From contig MU008205.1 in the NCBI GenBank assembly GCA_010909165.1, forward strand, positions 186,001 to 250,000: 64,000 nucleotides of DNA, in the 5' to 3' direction. Numbering within the stretch: the first letter of the stretch is position 1; each line of letters opens with the position of its first letter. The translations under genes and the position numbers were made by a program. Below are positions 55,591 to 64,000 of this stretch, piece after piece. This DNA comes from Anthoceros angustus (taxonomy: Eukaryota; Streptophyta; Anthocerotopsida; Anthocerotales; Anthocerotaceae). The notes below the pieces were generated by a model that worked only from the letters and a program-made list of their open reading frames with translations, made no database searches and was not told the origin of the DNA.

Positions 55591-56256
55591 ATAGTATCTC
55601 CCTTATCTGAGGGAGCATGGAGTCCTCCTCCCACAATATTTGGGCAAACAAATTCATTGGATCTCCTTATTCTAAACTATTGTAGCGACCATGTGGCTGT
55701 GGCATCCACCAATTTATGGATCGACTTCGACGCAAGTTGTGGTAGCCGTTTTCAATCTCGTCATCGTTTTACTTCTGGTACATTTTCAAGTAATATGAAA
55801 TGTGCCGCTGGTAATACCACTGGTTTGGTAACGAGCATTTATGTTTCTTCTCAAGAAGGTGACACTCATCAAGATGAGATTGACTTTGAATGGGTTGGAA
55901 ATAAAAAAACTTTTGTCCAAACCAATTTTTTTGTCAATGGCATCTCTAATCCTGAGCACATAAGTCAGACCCACCTAGGATTTGATTGTTCTCAAAGTTG
56001 GCATACTTATACCATATCTTATACAGACGAACAAATACAGTAAGTACTATATATTATTGCTTCTTCTTTAAATTGTGGGGATAAGTATTTGTTGCTAATA
56101 TTTAGCTTTTTTTACAGATGGCTTGTGGACGATACTATTATTCGAACTGTGACAAGAGAACAACAATTATCAATCAATGATACCTATCCAAGCCAACCTA
56201 TTTATTTGTATGGTTCCATATGGGATGCATCGGCCATAGTAAGCGGACATTGGTGA
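55576..56256 (+). CDS. GH16-family glycosidase/transglycosylase-like (XTH/CRH type), probably truncated
   Basis: Exon 1 ends at 56039, a 78-bp intron (56040-56117) follows, and exon 2 is 56118-56256. The product has the GH16 catalytic strand HQDEIDFEWVG (E-x-D-x-E, nucleophile and acid/base), preceded by FTSGTFSSNMKCAAGNTTGL and followed by FVQTNFFVNG and the DDTIIRT strand. Enzymes of this fold cut and rejoin xyloglucan or chitin-glucan in the wall. The frame opens inside copy 1 (from 55366) without its own ATG or signal peptide. It stops at TGA right after GHW, where relatives continue with a Trp-rich end. It looks like a duplicate that lost both termini, although the active site is intact. 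Confidence 0.5.
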
Positions 56257-56465
56257 ATTTGGGACCACAAGGATCAAGCTTATGTTGTACAATATAACAA
56301 CATCACTCTTCAGGGTCAAGTTGTAGAATTGGAGATTTGAGTTTATATGTAGCTATAGTTCATATTGATAGCTCAATAGGTGAACCTCAAACAAACTAAA
56401 AAACATTGCAAATTCTCTACAGAAACTAGTTGGATGAGTAATTTATTGAACTAAATTGCGATGCT

Positions 56466-56880
56466 CTTGGAACGAATCGTAGAATCCGATGACGTTCCTA
56501 TTGGTGATTCAGCGGCACAAGACTAGTAAGGTAACGGTAAGCAAAGATTAGTTTGATTAGGGTATCACTAGTCATCTAGGAGCGATGGCGTTCCTATTGG
56601 TGATTCGGCGGCACAAGACTAGTAAGGTAGCGATAAGCAAAGATTAGTTTGATTAGGGTATCATAACTAGTCATCTAGAGCTGATATTACTATGTGGAAA
56701 ACACATAGGGAATCAAAACCCATGTTAAATGGTTCTCCTTTCAATGTTTGATTTATTTTCATAATACTAAATTAAAACATCTAGGAGCTCTTTTTTTATG
56801 TGGAAAACACCTAGGAAATCAAACGCATGTTAAAGGTTTCTCCTTTCGATGTTTGATTTATTTTAATAATAAAAAAATTA
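56466..56880. repeat. Two adjacent duplications (~110 bp and ~125 bp units)
   Basis: 'cgttcctattggtgattc(a/g)gcggcacaag' to 'tatca...actagtcatcta' occurs twice (56482-56690). Then 'tatgtggaaaacacataggg...gtttgatttatttt' occurs twice (56690-56880). Both lie downstream of the GH16 copies. Confidence 0.7.
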
Positions 56881-56934
56881 AAAACAAATGTTGAAGCTCA
56901 CCATCTTCCTCCTTCGCACCGCTACACCCAAATA

Positions 56935-57384
56935 TCAGTTCGTCAAGGTACGGCCTAGCAAACCGCCTAACATTGCCATGACATGACCTTCTTCTCTCCA
57001 TTCCCCTTGAAGTTCTTCTTCATAATGCTGGACATGGGGAAATGGACTTAGGATATGATGGCCGGGATGGCTTTGAAGGTCACTAAGTATAAGGCAATGC
57101 ATGCAAGCCACCTCTTCATCCCACTTGGAGTCTTTTGGGGCGTTTTTCAAGGACTTTGATAAATTTATCAAGTCCTGCATCAACGTACATGCCATGCAAG
57201 GAGATACGAAGCCGAGTTGGGTCGCTTTCATTTCACGGTATATTGTCCATTGTCCTTCAAAGGCAATTATAGAAGCCATCTTATTGACAACGATGGTCTT
57301 CGAAAATGTATCCTCAACAACCAACAATCTTAATCTGGTTATGACATTCTCAACAACAACTTTAGTAATAAGTAGGCCATTCAA
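56935..57384 (-). CDS. Hypothetical ORF, 149 codons, inside a dispersed repeat
   Basis: The product contains a Cys-containing middle (LGFVSPCMACTLMQDLINLS; DEEVACMHCLILSDLQSHPG) and an acidic-basic end. Part of it (57060-57140) is repeated at 53180-53260, so it probably belongs to a mobile element. I do not recognise a domain. Confidence 0.25.
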   Translation of the reverse strand: MNGLLITKVVVENVITRLRLLVVEDTFSKTIVVNKMASIIAFEGQWTIYREMKATQLGFVSPCMACTLMQDLINLSKSLKNAPKDSKWDEEVACMHCLILSDLQSHPGHHILSPFPHVQHYEEELQGEWREEGHVMAMLGGLLGRTLTN

Positions 57385-57499
57385 TCTCCCAGGTTATAAA
57401 ATCCTAACAACCTCGATATCATGTAGGCCATTCGAGCTCCCCAAGAACCTCAATATCATGTAGGCCATTCAATCTCCCAGCCTGGGACATGCTAAGCTT

Positions 57500-60400
57500 G
57501 GAAGGGGTTATACTGATGAGGGGTTTTCAGCAAATATCGTCGGAAGGGGTTTGGGATGGGTCGCATTCTGTTGCTTTGCAACATCGGTCGAGGCCTGAAA
57601 ATAAGGGTCGATAAGGGATGAAATTGACGTCCGGAGGCGTCTCCATCACACAAAGGGTTAGCGTGGTTCGCCAATTTGGCATATCGACCCATGCTTGCTT
57701 ACCATAAGTACCGGAAGGACTAAAGGAGGCGGGTTGTTGAGGCAGTCTAAATAAACAAGGTCTTTTGAAGACATTGCGGGCAATCTTCACATCATCATTG
57801 GTAAAGAATGGTGCTTCTTTCCGAACCGTCCGTCGAACCCATAGTCTTTTGTTTTGGCAAGAAGGGGCGCTCGAGCGTGGGCGCCACAGCTATCAGTTTC
57901 CACGATTTAGGATTTAGGCATGCGTCGGATGGGTTATATACGGTTTCGAACAAAATGTACAATACAGGGGCGTGCGGAAAAGCGGTTTCCATGCTACTAA
58001 AGGATGGTGAAAAATGGGCGGCACCGGCGCCGCCATTTGTCCTGTCGCCACGCAACCTACGGCGGGAAGTGACTCCAACTTCTTCAACTTCCGATCACGA
58101 ATGATAGCACCAGGTGATTCCCTATCACTAACGCGAGCTCCCACTTTGAGCCTAACACTTGGCGGTGACACGCCATCGGAGTAAACCCTCTTGTCTCGAT
58201 GTCCACCGATGTTTGCCTCCACTTCATACATCTTTTCACTCATCTCCCGAATTGACACCTTCCATGTCCAAGGGCCCGATGTCCTCACCGTCTTCGTCAC
58301 TGTCTTCTGGTGCACTTTGGCTGGCTGGCTCGATGAAGCCCGCAATTCATTCAACTTATCACGATCGCTTTTTGTCAATGGAATAGAGATGTTTACGGAA
58401 TTCAAAGAACCCATAATACAAGATGAGCGGTTTTATTGATGAAGACTTCTTGAACATTCTTGAAATTTGCCTTCCCACCCTTTTTCCTTCCAATCCCAAA
58501 TGTCTCTGGAAGGGTCCGAATCACATATTCTTCCACGTATACGCCTTCATATGCATCTGTGCTCGATCTGTGCAGTGAACGGAAATGAGGCTCTTCCACA
58601 TCCAACCTCACCTGATTAACTTTCCCAATCCAGAAAGGCCGATTATGCGTATCGCTGGTACAAGTCTGCGATGAACATCCCTTCCTTTATGTCTTTTACA
58701 TCTCCATGCAAACGTGCCATTTCCTGCTGCTGCCTTCCCAACTGTCGGTAAGGCCCCAAGTACATATCCCGTTGGGGGAGTTCTCTTAGCAACGCCTCCT
58801 CTAGGATAGCTTCATCGGGAACTTGGAGTGGTTGTCTGTTTCTTCCGATTCAGAGAACCATTTCCACGGCACTTCTAGTGCGAGCCCAATGTTGTTCTCC
58901 ACGATTATTGCGATTTCTTCTTGGTCCACCGAATGCTTCCCACCATCCATATTCTGTCACATATGGCCCGCAGACCGGCCTCAAATGTGCCACTCCTTGT
59001 CGGAGATAACCCCGCCGACGTCCCTTTCTTGTCTCGAGCCGGAGGGGCCGATGTTATGTCGTTGGAGGGACAAATTTCAAAAACTCCAACCCGGCGGTTT
59101 CCCAATACATCGATGTCGAATATTGCTTGCTCCTAATTCATCACCACCACACCGTTTGTCTTCTGGTGATTTTAAAGCGCTGGAAAGATAAGTTGTTCAA
59201 TTTTCTCACCGATGAATATGCTGGCGACCATCGCCTTGTCTAATCGGCCATACATATGACCAAGTCCGGACCTCCCGCAAAACTTTGATCTCCGGTGTAG
59301 GCGTGTATGCATGAACCAGATCGGCCAACGCGGAAGAGTGTGTGCCTCCTTGTGCTTCAAGCTTTTGGAAAAGCAAGAGAACATGGTCGATTTGGTCGTG
59401 AGTGTGCCCAACAAGGAGGAACCCAACCTTCACCTTGAAAAGTTCCCATATCAACTAGCATGTTCAAATCACGCAAACAACAGCTGGTTCTTGTTTTCCG
59501 GCAAGTGTTGTCAAGTGCAAATAGAGCACTTTGGGTAGCACTCCTTTATAATTAAGAATAACATCTTGAATAATCCGATTGTCGATTCGCATCGTTCCTC
59601 AAATTGGCATAGTGCAAAAACACTCTTGCACAGACGTATAATTGTGGATCATGCAACCCACTACGATGTATACACGGCAGTCCTCATCAAGATTCTTTGG
59701 CCAACGAAAGTGTGGAATCTCAGTCTTCTTCTGGTCCATTCCGTCTATAGCGAGGAGCATGTACTTATCCGGTTCCCTGTAACTCTTTTCACGGTGTTTT
59801 GCCATTTTTCCCCGCTCCTCCTGCAGCTGCACGCGGTGTGCCTCCAACGCGGCCTGATATTTTTCTGTCCACAGCCAAACACGTTCCAAGTGTCACATCC
59901 TTCCAAGTTTTCACGTTCCCAATTTCACACATACAAACACGCTTCTTCCACACCACAAGCGAAGACAGAATCCATGAAACCCATTGCATACAACAAACCG
60001 ATGTCGTGGACTATCACCTCTTCACACATACATTTACCATCTTCCCCAATCTAAAATCTACAAAACGTCCACCTTCTAGGTCATATATTATGGTTGGCGA
60101 GTTTGAAGGTGGATGGGGGGCGCCGCAGGCGCCGGGCCCGCCCCCACAAACTCGACCAATCAAACCTACAACCCAGGGCCATCCATGAACAAGGACTGCG
60201 AGTTTCAAACATGGTACTCGAGCAACTGCAGCGGTCGGTCATCCGAGGGTGGGCGCCGGGCGCGCCCACCCCGCCGACACTGTTTTTGAACCATCCGCAT
60301 ACCATGCTCATTCGAACTATGGGATGAACACGAAAACTCCTCCCACCAGATGGGTTGTACTAGTGGTAGAGTGATATCTACCTTGATCAACCTTCCGAGT

Positions 60401-61560
60401 TGTATTCGAATGGTGGTCTTTAACCTCAAGACATATTGAGGTGTCGAGAACTGTTGGATTTGGGAATCTTCACTCTGAAGTTAGATTTCCATAACTTCAA
60501 AAACCAGCGTCGTCACAAACCGCAGACGAGCTTTGACACCCGCTTTGTACAATGACCATATCTCCGCTTTGTATAGGTGTCGCGTTATACACCACGTAAG
60601 TCTTCACCATGAATGAGCATTATCCATCCACGCTAGAGCACCAAGTGCATGACGGGACTTATGAATTGGGTTGGTTCGAACACTATCCCACGGGCATTCC
60701 TCATGACCCTCCCTTTCAGTTCCTCGTATCTATTGTGCCCCATACAATATACTCTTCAAGGCCTTCACGCAGTAGCAGAGGAACCGATCCCATAACATGC
60801 GTAAAACTCTTTCTTTGTTAGTTTGACTCGGGTCCCGATGTACGAGGCTTTGAAGAAATGTCTCTTGCTCTTGCACGCATTGTGAGGAACCTATATCGTT
60901 GCTCTGAAGGCCTTGCTTGGTCAACCTCTGCATGCACATTTGGTTGCAACACGGTTTAAGAAAGTCTCACCTTCTCCATTCACATTTTTGCAAAGACACC
61001 CCTGCCGTCGCGCTTGTCCGAGCTTTGTTGTCATCAATGTCTCACTTAAAGGCTTGGGATGGAATGTTCCGGATGCACCGGAGGAGGGTGAACAAAGTCA
61101 TCATCCCCATCCTCACCACGGATCATTTGCTTGTGGGAAGAACTCGATCCTGCGGTCATCCTCGCATCGCTCCTTGGCGGAACAAACCACGACGGGATTG
61201 CACCCCATCTCCCTTCCTTCCGTGTCTTCGCTGGATGGATTCCATCAATGGCGCATATAAGTTCAAGTTCACGGGGTCATGGGCACCCCACGGAATGCCG
61301 GAGAGGACGCTTGTCGATGGCGGAGCATTACCGCAATACCACTTGTGCGGTGTGCATGAGATGGAATCCGCCACGGATGGGGTGGACTATTCGGCCACAA
61401 CATTGTCTTCACCGCAAACAAGCTTTGTTGAAGGCAAACTAACCTTCCGGAGTTCGGACTCGTTTCGTTGCTCATGATCGGGAAGGGCGCCCCCCAAGAC
61501 AGCCCCATCCTTCTCCTCACAAGAGAGTCACCTACCATCCGGAAATCAAAGACCCCTCTT
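57500..61560 (-). pseudogene. Mobile-element protein resembling DUF7869-type proteins, degenerate
   Basis: Read leftwards in several frames: QSNDIGSSQCVQEQETFLQ (about 60900), MLLAIDGMDQKKTEIPHF (about 59760), a VDNTARE-like stretch, VKVGFLLVGHTHDQIDHVLL (about 59430), PFWIGKV (about 58630) and RRKKGGKANFKNVQEVFINK (about 58460). The pair IDGMDQ-K-T-PHF and KVGFL-VGHTH--ID is the signature of large DUF7869 proteins from plant and oomycete mobile elements, thought to have a nuclease or phosphatase-like fold. Stops and shifts are frequent. The ORF 58414-57914 downstream is probably its C-terminal part. Confidence 0.5.
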
Positions 61561-61586
61561 CCTCACACTGCCTGCGACAACATCAA
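60229..61586 (-). repeat. 1.36-kb tandem duplication, copy 1
   Basis: Copy 1 and copy 2 (61587-62943) align from 'gtcggtcatccg' to 'caacatcaatgtc' with an offset of about 1350 bp and many small indels, the same style of divergence as the repeats at 6.8-11 kb. Near its start (60247-60271) is a perfect 10-bp stem, gggtgggcgc and gcgcccaccc around a 5-base loop. Confidence 0.8.
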
Positions 61587-62943
61587 TGTCGGTCATCCGG
61601 TGGGCGGCCGCCACCCTCACACTCAGTTTTGAACCATCCGCATACCCGGCTCATTCGAACTATGGGATGAACACGAAAACTCCTCCCACCAGCGGATGGG
61701 TTGTACTAGTGGTAGAGTGATATCTACCTTGATCAACCTTCCGAGTTGTATTCGAATGGTGGTCTTTAACCACATATTGAGCGGTCGAGAACTGGATTTG
61801 GGAATCTTCACTCTGAAGTTAGATTTCCATAACTTCAAAAACCAGCGTCGTCACTGCAGACGAGCTTTGACCGTTTGTACAATGACCATATCTCCGCTTT
61901 GTATAGGTGTCGAGTTATACACCTGCACGTTGAAGTCTTTCGACCAACGAAGCATTATCCATCCACGCTAGAGCACCAAGTGCATGGGGACTTATGAATT
62001 GGGTTGGTTCGAACACTATCCCACGGGCATTCCTCATGACCCTCCCTTTCAGTTCCTCGTATCTGTTGTGCCCCATACAGTATACTCTTCAAGGCCTTCA
62101 CGCAGTAGGAACCGATCCCATAACATGCGTAAAACTCTTTCTTTGTTAGTTTGACTCGGGTCCCGATGTACGAGGCTTTGAAGAAATGTCTCTTGCTCTT
62201 GCACGCATTGTGAGGAACCTATATCGTTGCTCACGAAGGCCTTGCTTGGTCAACCTCTGCATGCACATTTGGTTTACACGGTTTAAGAAAGTCTGCCGTC
62301 ACCTTCTCCATTCACATTTTTGCAAAGACACCCCTGCCGTCGCGCGCTTGTCCTGACTTTGTTGTCATCAATGTCTCACTTAAAGGCTTGGGATGGAATG
62401 TTCCGGATGCACCGGAGGAGGGTGAACAAAGTCATCATCCCCATCCTCGATCCACGGATCATTTGCTTGTGGGAAGAACTCGATCCTGCGGTCATCCTCG
62501 CATCGCTCCTTGGCGGAACAAACCACGACGGGATTGCACCCCATCTCCCTTCCTTCCGTGTCTTCGCTGGATGCGGATTCCATCAATGGCAGCATATAAG
62601 TTCAAGTTCCTGGGGGTCATGGGCACCCCACGCGGAATGCCGGGAGAGGACGCTTGTCGACGGCGACGAGCATTACCTGCAATACCACTTCGTGCGGTGT
62701 GCATGAGATGGAATCCGCCACGGATGGGGTGGACTATTCGGCCACAACATTGTCTTCACCGCAAACAAGCTGTTTCTTGTTGAAGGCAAACTAACCTTCT
62801 GGAGTTCGGACTCGTTTTCGTTGCTCATGATCGGGAAGGGCGCCCCCCAAGACAGCCCCATCCTTCCTCCTCACAAGAGAGTCACCTACCATCCGGAAAT
62901 CAAAGACCCCTCTTCCACACACTGCCTGCGACAACATCAATGT
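61587..62943 (-). repeat. 1.36-kb tandem duplication, copy 2
   Basis: Second copy of the block. It also starts with a GC-rich near-palindrome (ggtgggcggccgccaccc). Coding fragments of the DUF7869-like element are present in both copies, so the duplication happened within the element. Confidence 0.8.
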
Positions 62944-63696
62944 CAGGTCATTACATGGACTGAACAGAGACGGAGAGACTGATGCAAACCCAACACTTGT
63001 TCTCAAGTACATGTTCCCCCTTGATCGCACAAACGAAGTGAGGAATGCACTTTGTGGACGACAAACTCTGACCTCTTCGACAACTGATGTGTGGGTGGCG
63101 CGCAACATTGTCGCCGGCCTGAGGACTCCGCACCTCTAACCTCTGGAAATATGGTCCTCACTCTTCACAGAGCGTGGTATGCCATGACATAGGCGACCGT
63201 GGACTGAAGGTAAGGTGGAAATGCCATTATGAGCAAATAAACCGAAAGATCTTCACCGGTAGAACTTGGCGTGAGGCACACCGCCTCTTCATTGTTTTCT
63301 CGGCATTGGGGTTCACATGTACGCTTTTGACTTAGGGTCCTATAAATGGTTTTCCGTAAGCATTACCTTAATTGACATTTATGGTTAGGGTTGCGCACAT
63401 GTGTATGGCGTGACCGAGCAGGCGTCATACTTTCGATTCAGTGGAGAGTAACCACGAGAGAGGCGAGCAAGTTCTTCCAGCCAGAAACGGTGGCGGCGCC
63501 TCGCGAGCCTCAACAGCGAAGGACTTTTGCCTCCAAAGACGCGACTTCTCCACCGCGATCCTCCGCCATTTCCTCTTCGCGATTCACATAGTCTTGCGGT
63601 ATGGCCCTCCCCTTCCTGCTCGCAAATTTCCTTCAAGTTGTGCGATTGATTCCTTGAATTGCGGCTTCCTATGGCGATTGTATCTAATCTCTTGAG
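62944..63696. other. Flank of the 57-63 kb element, no recognisable gene
   Basis: ORFs on both strands here are GC-rich and lack domains. The 184-codon minus frame at 63385-63939 is judged a shadow of the plus-strand sequence. Confidence 0.35.
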
Positions 63697-64000
63697 GATG
63701 GCAAGCGGAAGGCAAGTAGGAAGGAACGTGGAGAACGAGGCGAGAACATCGACCCGATGCCCAAAACCAAGAAATCCCCCCAGAAGAAGAAGGATGCGGC
63801 GGAATTTCGTGTGGATGTCGGAGAAGGCCGGCCTACCTCCGGTGGAGGCGCGAGATACAACCCAGCCATCAAGCACCACAGGTAATTTGTCAATTGGGCA
63901 TGGGAAATCGGGCAGCCTAACATCTGGGAAGGCCAGCACAACGAAGGAGAAGGCTGCGCAAGGAGGAGACCGAGGGAAGAGACCCCACAGGCAATCAGTG
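63697..64000 (+). CDS. Partial ORF running off the window end
   Basis: From ATG at 63697 (MASGRQVGRNVENEARTSTR) the frame stays open to the last base, 101 codons. It is rich in Arg, Lys, Ser and Gly (SIGHGKSGSLTSGKASTTKE) and looks disordered. A possible splice donor (caggtaatt, about 63880) would change the reading. It may be the N-terminus of a host gene or of the adjacent mobile element. Confidence 0.25.

Noticed and set aside
63385-63939. 184-codon minus-strand ORF
   Set aside because: Composition is irregular, there is no domain, and it overlaps a plus-strand frame that stays open to the window end.
1-64000. tRNA, rRNA or other structured RNA genes
   Set aside because: I looked for tRNA-like and rRNA-like stretches and recognised none; a covariance-model scan would be needed to exclude them.

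Overview
This is nuclear DNA of a land plant, most likely a seedless one. The supporting evidence is a spliced 2-oxoglutarate dehydrogenase E2 gene, a three-exon profilin, a Yip1-family gene, and an apparent DNAAF4 (dynein axonemal assembly factor 4) gene, which a plant needs only if it makes flagellated sperm. The E2, profilin, beta-lactamase-like and oxidoreductase genes have very short introns (tens to about 250 bp). Short introns, high repeat content and DNAAF4 together fit a Selaginella-like lycophyte best, but a bryophyte cannot be excluded from sequence alone. One N at 52465 shows that this is a draft assembly.

Layout. 0-1 kb: Yip1-family (YIP4-like) gene. 1.4-20.9 kb: a triple transposon nest. 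A MULE (long terminal inverted repeats, MuDR-type transposase with SWIM finger, minus strand) is interrupted by a 15.5-kb CACTA element (ends CACTACTAG, 3-bp target duplication AAC). That element contains a decayed Ty3/gypsy-like LTR retrotransposon at 5.7-15.7 kb with repeated gag-protease blocks, RNase H, integrase and a PHD-like finger. 21-28 kb: an unknown two-exon candidate gene and two related lineage-specific genes (23.5 and 26.5 kb, minus). 28-32.6 kb: an AT-rich island with an F-box/kelch-like gene and DNAAF4, both intronless. 33-37 kb: OGDC-E2 (12 exons, plus) convergent with profilin (3 exons, minus). 37-44 kb: LTR-like sequence, gag-like and LINE-like remnants and satellites. 45-49 kb: two intron-rich plus-strand genes, a class A beta-lactamase-like protein and a quinone/enoyl-CoA reductase-like MDR protein. 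49-54 kb: minisatellite, retroelement debris and an assembly join. 54.8-56.3 kb: tandem GH16 glycosidase copies, partly broken. 57-63 kb: a decayed minus-strand mobile element resembling DUF7869 proteins, with a 1.36-kb internal tandem duplication. The right edge has an ORF cut by the window end.

The host genes are unrelated housekeeping or lineage genes and do not form a pathway. OGDC-E2 acts in the mitochondrial TCA cycle, profilin in actin turnover, YIP4-like in Golgi/TGN membranes, and DNAAF4 in preassembly of ciliary dynein. The strongest leads are: (i) a 15-nt perfect complement between the LTR interior and the bases right after the 5' LTR, as expected of self-primed (Tf1-type) retrotransposons; (ii) the exact CACTA-in-MULE insertion, whose removal restores the transposase frame across the junction; (iii) an intron-bearing plant class A beta-lactamase-like gene that keeps SxxK, SDN and KTG but lacks a visible ExxLN loop. 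All exon boundaries were inferred by eye from GT-AG sites and frame.
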